The notes below the pieces were generated by a model. It was not told the origin of the DNA. It saw only the letters and a program-made list of their open reading frames with translations, and did no database searches. The position numbers and the translations under genes are program-made. This document shows, in pieces, positions 35,404 to 43,476 of a DNA stretch of 49,144 bases. Position 1 is the stretch's first letter. Each line of letters starts with the position of its first letter. The stretch is from Candidatus Margulisiibacteriota bacterium (lineage in GTDB: Bacteria > Margulisbacteria > Riflemargulisbacteria > GWF2-35-9), in NCBI GenBank assembly GCA_028715625.1, contig JAQURL010000010.1, positions 1 through 49,144 on the forward strand, written 5' to 3'.

Positions 35404-36843
35404 ATGGCTAAAAAAATTAAACAGCCAATCAATATTTCCGAATTAAGCCGCCATAAAATTGCTGTATTCGGTGACGTTATGCTGGATAAATATTTCCGTG
35501 GTTCTGTATCCCGTATTTCCCCTGAAGCACCTGTTCCCGTTGTAAAAGTAAATAAAGAAACATCCACACTTGGCGGGGCCGGAAATGTCGCGCATAATAT
35601 TGCCACTTTAAATATGGCTGCTGTTCTTCTAGGTTTTACAGGAAAAGACCAGCATGCCAGAGATCTGAGTGCTCTGGCAAAAAAAGCTAATGTGAACCTG
35701 CAAACTGTAACGACTGATAACCCTACAGTCACCAAAATAAGAGTGCTTGGTGAACATCAGCAGATTACAAGGCTGGATTTTGAGGAACCACTAAATATTA
35801 CGAAAAACCTTATTGAACAAACAAAAAAACAACTGGGTATGTCCGGACAAATACAAGCCATTATCATCTCCGATTATAATAAAGGAGCCTGTAGTCCGGC
35901 TCTATGCAAAATGATAATCGGCTATGCCAAGGCGAAAAATATCCCGGTGCTGATCGATCCCAAAGGACAGGACTGGGACAAATACGACGGTGCGTTTCTG
36001 GTAACTCCAAATGTTAAGGAAGTGGAACAAATTCTGAAGACTCCGGTAAGCAATGAAGACAAGTCTATAGAAAAAGCCGGAAAAGAAATATTAAAAAAAT
36101 ATAATTTTGAATATTTGTTAATTACCCGCTCGGAAAAAGGAATGTCGCTGATTTCCAAAAAATCTGTGCGTCATTTTCCCACTGAGGCTAAAGAAGTTTA
36201 TGATGTATCAGGCGCAGGGGACACCGTTATAGCTACTCTTGCCTGGGGAATAGTACAGGGCAAAGATATACTTGACGCCACTTACCTGGCAAATCTGGCC
36301 GCTGGTATCGTAGTCAGCAAACTTGGAACAACTCCAATTTATATTGAAGAGCTGATGATTGCCCTGAACCCCACTATGTCCAAAATACTGGACATGAAGA
36401 CTCTGGATATTACTTTAAAAAAGTTGAAAAACAATAATAAAAAAATTGTATTCACAAATGGCTGTTTTGACATTATACATCGCGGACATCTGGAGTATTT
36501 AAAAAAAGCCAAATCACTTGGAGACATTCTGATTATTGGTGTAAACAGCGATTCATCCGTAAGAAAACTTAAAGGCAAAACCAGGCCGATAAATAAATCT
36601 GAGGATCGGATGAACCTGCTTTCGCATCTGGATTTTGTTGACTACATAGTAGAATTTTCAGAGGATACTCCTTATGAACTGCTCAAAACTGTCAAACCAG
36701 ATATTTTGGTAAAAGGCGGCGATTATAAACCATCAGAAGTTATCGGCAGACAATTTGCCAGAGAATTAAAGATATTGCCGTTTGTACAGGGATATTCCAC
36801 AACAAATATAATTAAAAAAATATCAAATAAAAAAGGAGATTAA
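35404..36843 (+). CDS. hldE: bifunctional heptose 7-phosphate kinase / heptose 1-phosphate adenylyltransferase
   Basis: This 479-residue protein performs two steps in ADP-heptose synthesis for lipopolysaccharide core. The N-terminal ribokinase-like domain (about 1-320) has GGAGNVAHNIATL and GAGDTVIATLAWG. The C-terminal nucleotidyltransferase domain (about 345-479) has FTNGCFDIIHRGHLEYL and LVKGGDYKPSEV. It supports a Gram-negative envelope, or alternatively ADP-heptose for other glycans. The MTA phosphorylase gene follows 2 bases later, so the two share a transcript despite no obvious link. Confidence 0.95.
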   Translation: MAKKIKQPINISELSRHKIAVFGDVMLDKYFRGSVSRISPEAPVPVVKVNKETSTLGGAGNVAHNIATLNMAAVLLGFTGKDQHARDLSALAKKANVNLQTVTTDNPTVTKIRVLGEHQQITRLDFEEPLNITKNLIEQTKKQLGMSGQIQAIIISDYNKGACSPALCKMIIGYAKAKNIPVLIDPKGQDWDKYDGAFLVTPNVKEVEQILKTPVSNEDKSIEKAGKEILKKYNFEYLLITRSEKGMSLISKKSVRHFPTEAKEVYDVSGAGDTVIATLAWGIVQGKDILDATYLANLAAGIVVSKLGTTPIYIEELMIALNPTMSKILDMKTLDITLKKLKNNNKKIVFTNGCFDIIHRGHLEYLKKAKSLGDILIIGVNSDSSVRKLKGKTRPINKSEDRMNLLSHLDFVDYIVEFSEDTPYELLKTVKPDILVKGGDYKPSEVIGRQFARELKILPFVQGYSTTNIIKKISNKKGD

Positions 36844-36845
36844 TA

Positions 36846-37637
36846 ATGGAAGAGGCAAAAATAGGAATTTTTGGTGGAAGCGGTTTTTACAAGGTGGGAG
36901 AAAATATAAAAGAAGTTAAAATGCACACTCCTTACGGGCCGTGCAGCAGTCATATATTTCTTGCAACCATAGAAGGTAAGCGTGTTGCCTTTATTCCCAG
37001 ACACGGAGTAAAACATGAATATCCACCCCATAAAATTAATTACAGAGCCAACCTCTGGGCTTTTAAGGAATTAGGAGTAAAACAGATTTTCGGACCTGGA
37101 GCAGCCGGCTCCCTGCAAAAGCATGTAAAACCAGGAAGTTTTGTGATCTGCGATCAGTTCGTGGACAGAACCTGGGGCCGCACTGACACATACTATGAAG
37201 GGCCGGTAGTTGCCCATATAACTTCAGATCAGCCATATTGTCCTTTTTTACGCAAAACTGTGTACGAGGCGGCCAAAAAAATCGGGATAGATGTTCACCC
37301 CAAAGGAACTGTTGTGGTTATTAACGGACCTCGTTTTTCATCTAAAGCCGAATCCAAATGGTTCATTAATCAGGGTTGGGAAGTTATTAACATGACTCAA
37401 TACCCGGAAGCGATTCTGGCCAGAGAACTGGAAATGTGCTATGTAAATATATCGCTGATAACAGATTATGACTGCGGACTGGAGCAGGATGAAAATAATA
37501 CGGTAGTTAAAGATATATTGAAAACTTTCAACGACAACCTGAGTAATCTACAGAAACTTCTATTCTCGGTAATCAAGAACATAGATCCTGACCGCGGATG
37601 CAGTTGTCATAATGTAATTGAAGCAGCGAAGATCTAG
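36846..37637 (+). CDS. mtnP: S-methyl-5'-thioadenosine phosphorylase
   Basis: This 263-residue enzyme of purine nucleoside phosphorylase family 2 cleaves methylthioadenosine with phosphate to adenine and methylthioribose-1-phosphate. Visible blocks are IGIFGGSGFYK, IPRHGVKHEYPPHKINYRAN, GPRFSSKAES, NMTQYPEAILAREL and the adenine-selecting TDYDCG. Together with the downstream aldolase and MtnA it forms a salvage module. AAAAGGAG, overlapping the hldE stop, serves as its ribosome site. Confidence 0.94.
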   Translation: MEEAKIGIFGGSGFYKVGENIKEVKMHTPYGPCSSHIFLATIEGKRVAFIPRHGVKHEYPPHKINYRANLWAFKELGVKQIFGPGAAGSLQKHVKPGSFVICDQFVDRTWGRTDTYYEGPVVAHITSDQPYCPFLRKTVYEAAKKIGIDVHPKGTVVVINGPRFSSKAESKWFINQGWEVINMTQYPEAILARELEMCYVNISLITDYDCGLEQDENNTVVKDILKTFNDNLSNLQKLLFSVIKNIDPDRGCSCHNVIEAAKI

Positions 37638-37641
37638 ATAA

Positions 37642-37690
37642 GTGAAAAGTGAAAAGTGAAAAGTGAAGGGTGAAGGGTGAAGGGTGAAGG
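37642..37690 (+). repeat. 7-bp tandem repeat, seven units
   Basis: Three GTGAAAA units (37642-37662) are followed by four GTGAAGG units (37663-37690), all in perfect register. The repeat starts 5 bases after the mtnP stop, inside the mtn gene set. It is followed by a GTCATGCTGATCCTGACGAA-type interspersed repeat fragment (37702-37755). Confidence 0.9.
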
Positions 37691-37770
37691 GTGAGAAAAA
37701 GTGGTCATGCTGATCCTGACGAAGTATGACTGAAATACCCTTCGTCAAGCTAAGAGTGCCAGAGAAATAA

Positions 37771-38337
37771 ATGATAAAAAAATACGTAATATTCAAACAA
37801 ATACAAAGAGTAGGTAAAAAATTATTTAACCTGGGACTGAACAATTCACATAGCGGGAATATCAGCGTACGCTCAGGGAATTTCGTTTACATCACTCATA
37901 CAGGCTCAATGCTCGATGATTTGAAACTAAAAAGTATAGTTAAAGTCCATATTACTGATAAAACCGAAAAAGACAAAAATGCTTCCATGGAACTTATTGT
38001 GCATAGAGCTATATATCAATCAAATCCTCAAGTAAACGCTATTGTCCATGCTCACGCGCCCTATTCTGTGATTATGGGCATAAAAAATAGAGAAATTATT
38101 CCCGTAGACATGGAAGGACAATATTACCTGAAATGTATTCCGGTAATGAAAGTTAAAAACACCATAGCTTCAGCTGATGTTGCCAAGGGTATAAAAAAGT
38201 ATACACAAAACAATAATACAGTAATCGTAGACAAACACGGAGTATTTGCCTGGGGAAAAACATTGGAAGAAGCTTATCATTATATATCGGTCACGGAATC
38301 AGCCTGCAGAATAAATTATCTAGCAGGACAGAACTGA
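37771..38337 (+). CDS. class II aldolase, probable methylthioribulose-1-phosphate aldolase
   Basis: This 188-residue zinc aldolase of the fuculose-phosphate/adducin family has NSHSGNISVRSG, THTGSMLDDL, SMELIVHRAIY with the acidic residue, the zinc histidines of VHAHAPYSV (HxH) and DKHGVFAWG. Set between an MTA phosphorylase and MtnA, it fits Ald2 of the DHAP shunt, which splits 5-methylthioribulose-1-phosphate into DHAP and methylthioacetaldehyde. The alternative is MtnB dehydratase, but the other genes of the full methionine salvage pathway (mtnC, mtnD, mtnX/W) are not here. Both share this fold. Confidence 0.82.
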   Translation: MIKKYVIFKQIQRVGKKLFNLGLNNSHSGNISVRSGNFVYITHTGSMLDDLKLKSIVKVHITDKTEKDKNASMELIVHRAIYQSNPQVNAIVHAHAPYSVIMGIKNREIIPVDMEGQYYLKCIPVMKVKNTIASADVAKGIKKYTQNNNTVIVDKHGVFAWGKTLEEAYHYISVTESACRINYLAGQN

Positions 38338-38353
38338 AACATGAATCTATAAA

Positions 38354-38417
38354 GTCATTGCGAGCGAAGCGCAGCCCTCCTTCGGCTGTCCACGTTGCGG
38401 ACGCTCTTCGCAATGAC
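38354..38417. repeat. MITE-like inverted repeat element
   Basis: This 64-bp element is bounded by GTCATTGCGA and its near-perfect complement TCGCAATGAC, with an internal GAGCGAAGCG / CGCTCTTCG stem. It lies between the aldolase and mtnA genes. Such GTCATTGCGA-ended elements are widespread intergenic repeats in diverse bacterial genomes. It would fold into a hairpin in the mRNA. Confidence 0.75.
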
Positions 38418-38437
38418 AAAAAGGAAAAGTGGATATA

Positions 38438-39466
38438 ATGCTGCCTAAAACAATAGAGCTTAAAAATAAACGTGTTTTTTTGATCGATCAAACGTTGATT
38501 CCTAAAGAATTGAAAATCATTGAAATAAAAAATATCGAGGCAATGTACAATGCCATCAAAACCATGATTGTTAGAGGAGCACCGGCTATAGGCGTTGCCG
38601 CGGCCGCGGGCATGGCTCTTTACATTAATGGACTTAAGGATAAAACAACTCCTATACAAAAAATAAATAAAGCCGGTGAATATTTGATATCAGCCAGGCC
38701 AACAGCTGTAAATCTGTCCTGGGCAGTTAACAGCATCTTACAATGGGTAAAAAAACAGAAAGACCTGCCTGACATGCAGAAAAACATCTGGGCCTATGTC
38801 CAGCAAATGGCCGATGACGATGAAGCAACTAACCGCAGTATAGGAAACCTGGGAGCTGATCTGGTTCAAAAGAACAAAAAAGTAGCGGTGCTTACTCATT
38901 GTAATGCCGGTTCTCTGGCTACCGTATACTGGGGCACAGCTTTGGGAGTAATTCGCGAACTGCACAATCGCGGTCAGCTAAAAATGGTCTACGCGGATGA
39001 AACCAGGCCACGTATGCAGGGTGGGAAAATTACCTCCTGGGAACTCATACAGGAAAAAATCCCGGTAACGGTTATAACCGATAATATGGCTGCTCACTTT
39101 ATGAAACAAGGATTAATAGATATGGTGGTTGTTGGTGCGGACAGAATAGCTTTGAACGGCGACACTGCCAATAAAATAGGCACCTACAATGTAGCTATAA
39201 TAGCCAAATTTCATAAAATCCCATTTTATGTGGCAGCTCCTGTGTCCACTATTGATTTTAATATCAAAACCGGTAAAGAAATAATAATTGAGGAAAGAGG
39301 AGCAGAAGAGGTAACGACTATTAATGGTGTAAGGGTTATGCCTCAGGGCGTGAAAGTTAAAAATCCGGCGTTTGATGTAACTCCAGCAGAGTTAATAAGC
39401 GGAATTATTACTGAAAAAGTGGTAATATCAGGTGATTTTTTAACTAAAATAGCTTCAATTCGTTAA
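38438..39466 (+). CDS. mtnA: methylthioribose-1-phosphate isomerase
   Basis: This enzyme, about 342 residues, converts methylthioribose-1-phosphate to methylthioribulose-1-phosphate. Family blocks are IVRGAPAIGVAAAAGMAL, THCNAGSLAT (catalytic cysteine), ETRPRMQGGKITSWEL, GADRIALNGDTANKIGTY (catalytic aspartate) and VAAPVSTID. A GTG at 38429 extends the frame by three codons; I prefer the ATG at 38438. It completes the phosphorylase-isomerase-aldolase set. It converges on the next gene with a 16-base gap. Confidence 0.95.
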   Translation: MLPKTIELKNKRVFLIDQTLIPKELKIIEIKNIEAMYNAIKTMIVRGAPAIGVAAAAGMALYINGLKDKTTPIQKINKAGEYLISARPTAVNLSWAVNSILQWVKKQKDLPDMQKNIWAYVQQMADDDEATNRSIGNLGADLVQKNKKVAVLTHCNAGSLATVYWGTALGVIRELHNRGQLKMVYADETRPRMQGGKITSWELIQEKIPVTVITDNMAAHFMKQGLIDMVVVGADRIALNGDTANKIGTYNVAIIAKFHKIPFYVAAPVSTIDFNIKTGKEIIIEERGAEEVTTINGVRVMPQGVKVKNPAFDVTPAELISGIITEKVVISGDFLTKIASIR

Positions 39467-39482
39467 AAAATGAAAAAATATT

Positions 39483-40421
39483 CTAGTGACAAAAACGTGA
39501 ATCCATAATTATTTGATCTTCAGGACCCACACCGGTCAGATTATAAATAGCTCCCGGACAAGATTCAACTACATCCTGATTGTGATCTCCATAATACAAA
39601 TTTCCTCCAAGATGAAGGTTCAAAATAGCTCCGCCGGTTCTCACATATCCCGATCCTGGCCCTATATTGGCCCTGGAAATTGATCCTTCGTTATTAATCG
39701 CCTGATAGCCCTTGCCGGAAAAAATGATTTCATCTATATGTCCACCTGAATAATTATATGTAGAACTGGTACCCGGATTACCTGTAATCAATCCGATATT
39801 ACTGTAATTTCCTATAACCAGGGCACCCTGCGCTATAATACTGTTTATCCGGTTACCCAAACCCTTGAATCCGTTGAGAATGCTGCCTGAACAGTTGAGT
39901 ATATTTATAGTTCCATAGTTGCCTATACTGTTTCCATTGTTTGGGGCAATGACCTGGTCAACATTACCGGCATTATGCATCTTCAAAATACCACTCGTCT
40001 GAATAACACTAATATTTGTTCCGGGATATTGCATAACCCAGCCGTTGCGTAAATCCAGCGTTCCAGACCCGCCGATAATTTGAGCTATATTGATGTTTGA
40101 ACCGTTGATCTTCAATAAATCGTTTCCACCGCCCGTATTAATAACAAATTGCCGCGCAATAGAATAATTTGATATTTTACCGTTCAGGGAAACTTTGACC
40201 TTATTATCTTTTTGCTCAACAAGAATTACATCATTATTAGCTGTACCTTGTATATATAGCAATAAATTTCTTAAAGCGAGGCCTTCGGTACTTTCCTGTA
40301 AACCGTCATTCATATCCACATTTGCTGCCGGCAAATGAGCAGGAGACTTCTCCTGAAAAGAATTTTGATTGGTGATTCTTTGTATACCATCCGGTCCAGG
40401 CGCAGTTTCTATTCTTCCCAA
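39483..40421 (-). CDS. beta-solenoid repeat protein, function unknown
   Basis: In this 312-residue protein, short repeats with regularly spaced Gly, Asn and Ile/Val run through about residues 90-290, suggesting a parallel beta-helix. A calcium-repeat-like TGGGNDLLKI sits near 95. I see no signal peptide; the N-terminus is polar and proline/glutamine-rich. The start is TTG, supported by an AAAAGGGG ribosome site 9 bases upstream; no ATG lies near. It lies 78 bases downstream of the GH5 gene on the same strand and may be co-transcribed. The role is unknown; surface or extracellular structure is a guess. Confidence 0.65.
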   Translation of the reverse strand: MGRIETAPGPDGIQRITNQNSFQEKSPAHLPAANVDMNDGLQESTEGLALRNLLLYIQGTANNDVILVEQKDNKVKVSLNGKISNYSIARQFVINTGGGNDLLKINGSNINIAQIIGGSGTLDLRNGWVMQYPGTNISVIQTSGILKMHNAGNVDQVIAPNNGNSIGNYGTINILNCSGSILNGFKGLGNRINSIIAQGALVIGNYSNIGLITGNPGTSSTYNYSGGHIDEIIFSGKGYQAINNEGSISRANIGPGSGYVRTGGAILNLHLGGNLYYGDHNQDVVESCPGAIYNLTGVGPEDQIIMDSRFCH

Positions 40422-40499
40422 AGGAAAACACCCCTTTTATCAACATTCTTATAATAAATATATCGTAAGAACAGTCGATAAAATGCAGGTTCTTTACTC

Positions 40500-42551
40500 C
40501 TAAAAACCGGTTTGTATGACTTTCTGCAGGGCTTTGTCCTCTACGCCGGTGTCAAACAGCCCAAAAAGGTCTCCCCTGCCCGCATAGGCTTTATAGCAAT
40601 GATAAGCCCAGTGCCTGGTTGTATCATTCAGAATATTAATCATATCCGATACCCAGAGGACCTGTGCTTTGTTATCGAATTTCTTGTTAAATTTCAGCTG
40701 AACAGGATCGGTTGTGCCGAATTCTCCGCAATATAACGGTACCTTATGAGCATCAGCCCATTTTTTATAATAATCGGTGATCCTGGTCTTCATGTATTCC
40801 TTATCTACCTTGTATTGCTTGACTCTGTGAACGTTCAGCGCTAAAGAAACATTAAAACCGGGGTTATCTTTAACCATTATCCAGGCTGAAGCCCTGTAAG
40901 CATAACCTTTTTCAATAGGATAATAAGTGGACAAAGCACCGCCGCTCTGGCCCCAGTTAGCCCATTGGTTACTACCCTGCCAATTGGCGCTGACACCATC
41001 TATCATTAAAGAACCAGATTTGTCACCGGTATGATCATTAGTCATGTCCCAGGCAAATTTTATACCGGTGCTTTCCGGATCATTCAAGGCATACCAGCCT
41101 GCCGGCAGTTTGGATTGATTAGGGGTAGTCGTCCAGCCTTCGTAATCTTTAAATTGAGAAAAATTAGGTTTTTTCACAATTAGTTTTTCAACCTTGCCTG
41201 TGGCCAGATTCTTCTTCTCAATCACTACATCGTCAAACCAGGCTTTACCTTTGAGTTTGCCTGCGGATAAGGAAACATTAAACTGATCCTCTTTGGTATC
41301 CACAGTACAATTAGCCTGAGCTACAAGATCAACCCAATGCCCTTTATATAGCTTCCATCTGCCGTCCGGAGTATTGTTCCAATATGGATTGCTGTAGTAC
41401 CCGCCTTTATAATCCGCGTCTTTCTTTTCGAACGGATAAGTGGCGCCCAGTTCAAAATATGGAGATTCGAACATGCCCTGATGTGTGAACTCTATAGGCA
41501 TGTACCAGTGATATTCATAAATAACCAGACTGTCCTGAAGCTTTTTAAAAGCATCCTGAGTAATATAATAAGGCTTCCCCACCTCATAAAACTTTCTTAC
41601 AGGGTCACTCACAAAAACAACGTGATCATCACCATTGCCGCGAATTGTCTTGATTAAAGCGGCATAAAGGTCATAGAGCTTGGTTTCAGTAAAGGTTTCA
41701 TCGCAAGCCGGCTCATTGAGTAAATCATAACCTGCGATACACGCTTCATATTTATAGCGGTCAGATATTTTCTGCCAGAAACTGATAATATCATAATTAT
41801 TTTTGTAAAGGTCGCCCTTGTAAAAACCATCGGCTTTATTGGCTTGCACATCCTGGGCCATTCCAAAAAAGTGAAGATTGAGTATCAGATAAAGATTGTT
41901 TTTCCTGGCCAATTTTATCTGATCATCCACATAATTAAAGAAACTTTGTTCATTAGCCTGAGTTAACCAATCGTACTGAAGATAAAAACGTATAGTATTG
42001 GCCCCGCTTTGTTTAATTTTCTGATAATCATCACCTGTAAGACAAAATTTTGATTTCTGCACATCAGCCGCGCTGTCTATCATATACACCGCGTTCTGCG
42101 CCCCGTAACCGCGCAGATTGATATTCTGACCACCCTGATTGGTTACTTCCTGGTCAAAAACCGTAACCAGGTCCTGATAAGACTGCCCGTAAAAAAACAA
42201 GTTTACAGTATTGTTGCGGGAATTAACATTGGAAAATAAAATATTGGTGCTTTGCAGGGGTTTCTTATTGGCTGTGAAACTCGTTACGGTCATCAGCCAC
42301 TTACCCACCGGCAGGATTAATGTTCCGCTAGCTTTGTCCTGACTGATATTCAGGCTGATATTTGTATATTTTTCATCCTGCCTGGCCTCCAGAATAACAC
42401 TGGCCGCATTGGCAGTGACGCCATCCACTACAACCTTAATACTGATCGGCGGAACCACGGGCTGAGCCTTTTTATAAGCTATACGCCAGAGAATAAACAT
42501 GCCCAGCACAACAATAATGACTAACAAAAATAACAGTTTATTTAGATTCAT
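40500..42551 (-). CDS. glycoside hydrolase family 5 enzyme with extra beta domains
   Basis: From the ATG at 42551 the protein has 683 residues. An N-terminal helix (MNLNKLLFLLVIIVVLGMF) acts as signal or anchor. Then comes a beta domain (about 35-130), followed by a GH5-type (cellulase-like) barrel with NTIRFYLQYDWL, the acid/base glutamate in YDLLNEPACDE, EYHWYMP and, near the C-terminus, the nucleophile region YCGEFGT. A carbohydrate-binding-like insert (about 430-570) separates these. The frame opens at 42560, but the GGAAGG ribosome site fits the second ATG better. Probably extracytoplasmic, acting on a beta-glucan or mannan; the substrate is not determinable. Confidence 0.85.
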   Translation of the reverse strand: MNLNKLLFLLVIIVVLGMFILWRIAYKKAQPVVPPISIKVVVDGVTANAASVILEARQDEKYTNISLNISQDKASGTLILPVGKWLMTVTSFTANKKPLQSTNILFSNVNSRNNTVNLFFYGQSYQDLVTVFDQEVTNQGGQNINLRGYGAQNAVYMIDSAADVQKSKFCLTGDDYQKIKQSGANTIRFYLQYDWLTQANEQSFFNYVDDQIKLARKNNLYLILNLHFFGMAQDVQANKADGFYKGDLYKNNYDIISFWQKISDRYKYEACIAGYDLLNEPACDETFTETKLYDLYAALIKTIRGNGDDHVVFVSDPVRKFYEVGKPYYITQDAFKKLQDSLVIYEYHWYMPIEFTHQGMFESPYFELGATYPFEKKDADYKGGYYSNPYWNNTPDGRWKLYKGHWVDLVAQANCTVDTKEDQFNVSLSAGKLKGKAWFDDVVIEKKNLATGKVEKLIVKKPNFSQFKDYEGWTTTPNQSKLPAGWYALNDPESTGIKFAWDMTNDHTGDKSGSLMIDGVSANWQGSNQWANWGQSGGALSTYYPIEKGYAYRASAWIMVKDNPGFNVSLALNVHRVKQYKVDKEYMKTRITDYYKKWADAHKVPLYCGEFGTTDPVQLKFNKKFDNKAQVLWVSDMINILNDTTRHWAYHCYKAYAGRGDLFGLFDTGVEDKALQKVIQTGF

Positions 42552-42714
42552 TTCTATCATTCCTTCCTCTGAATTGATATATAATTCTTATCTGATAAGT
42601 CTACACAATATTGTGGCTGTTGAACAGCGAAAAATTTAAGCATTTTTAAACCTTCCTGAGATTATTCTCTTCCGGTTTCGATGTATTATCAAAAACGATT
42701 GAAACAGTAGAAAT

Positions 42715-43308
42715 ATGTTAACCAAAATTATTGCTACAACCCGGGAATTCTCTGGAATCAGGCACTACTATTCTTTGATGCGTTCATGGCTGGGCAATGG
42801 GTTTGGCATTGAAAATTTTCAGCACTGGCTTATGGAATATGGAATGGGCTATCTGGAAACCAAACAATGGTGGATGCCTTTGTCTGCCAATCAGCGCCCT
42901 TATCCACACGAAGGCGTAGACCTATACAGTTATATGGCCGCTGATGTAAGTCAGGTTAAAGCAGGACAGCCTATCCCCATGATTTGTGATGGGGTATTGG
43001 CAGCAATCCACAAAGATTTCATCGGTTTTACCTTTCTGGTGCGCACTAATATTACCGATCCCAACAAACGAACTTTATACCTGGCCTACGCCCATGTTGC
43101 GCCTGCCCCAGACAGGGAACTGACTGTCAATACAAAAGTTTATCAAGGTGATCAACCACTGGTTATTGCTTCGTCACAGAATAAATGCCCGGCGCATTTA
43201 CATTTATCTACTTTCTGGGCCAAACCTGATTTTGATCCTCTGGAATTCGACTGGGCTACTGTTAATGAAAATAATAAAATTGAGTTAGTAAAACCTGTGC
43301 AGGGATAA
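42715..43308 (+). CDS. M23-like metallopeptidase domain protein carrying the N-terminal tag
   Basis: This 197-residue protein contains the zinc pattern of LytM/M23 endopeptidases: HEGVDL (H65, D69), a tyrosine/histidine strand AYAHVAP (H127) and HLHLSTFW (H161, H163). M23 enzymes usually cut peptidoglycan cross-bridges and are exported, yet no signal peptide is present. The N-terminus instead reads MLTKIIATT, the same tag as the 5-13 kb cluster. It ends tail-to-tail with a small minus-strand gene, with no spacer. The ribosome site is weak. Confidence 0.72.
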   Translation: MLTKIIATTREFSGIRHYYSLMRSWLGNGFGIENFQHWLMEYGMGYLETKQWWMPLSANQRPYPHEGVDLYSYMAADVSQVKAGQPIPMICDGVLAAIHKDFIGFTFLVRTNITDPNKRTLYLAYAHVAPAPDRELTVNTKVYQGDQPLVIASSQNKCPAHLHLSTFWAKPDFDPLEFDWATVNENNKIELVKPVQG

Positions 43309-43476
43309 TTACGCAAACCAGCCAGGTACTGTACTTTCCTGTGAAGGACCATATTTAATCGGTTGTGTTTTTACCGGTTCCACGTCCTCAGCAGCTTTAA
43401 TAGCGGGTTTTAGACTATCGGGTTTAATCAGACTGTAATTTGTATTAGATGTGTTTAAACTAGTGAAGCTATCCAT
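43309..43476 (-). CDS. small hypothetical protein (55 aa)
   Basis: This short reading frame has an excellent AAAGGAGATAAA ribosome site just before its ATG. The product is polar and rich in Ser, Thr, Lys and Pro, starting MDSFTSLNTSNT and ending STVPGWFA. There is no membrane segment or recognisable domain. It begins upstream of nothing on its strand and its stop abuts that of the M23-like gene. The strong ribosome site and clean frame make it likely real; the function is unknown. Confidence 0.55.
   Translation of the reverse strand: MDSFTSLNTSNTNYSLIKPDSLKPAIKAAEDVEPVKTQPIKYGPSQESTVPGWFA

Noticed and set aside
37642-37690. CRISPR array
   Set aside because: The units are 7 bp, contiguous and without spacers, and no cas genes are present.
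37560-37844. Minus-strand 94-residue frame over the heptamer repeat
   Set aside because: Its repetitive FTLHPSPFTFHFS product is only the translation of the tandem repeat.
37771-38337. L-fuculose-phosphate aldolase for fucose catabolism
   Set aside because: The fold fits, but the gene sits between MTA phosphorylase and MtnA with no fucose genes, making the DHAP-shunt aldolase likelier.
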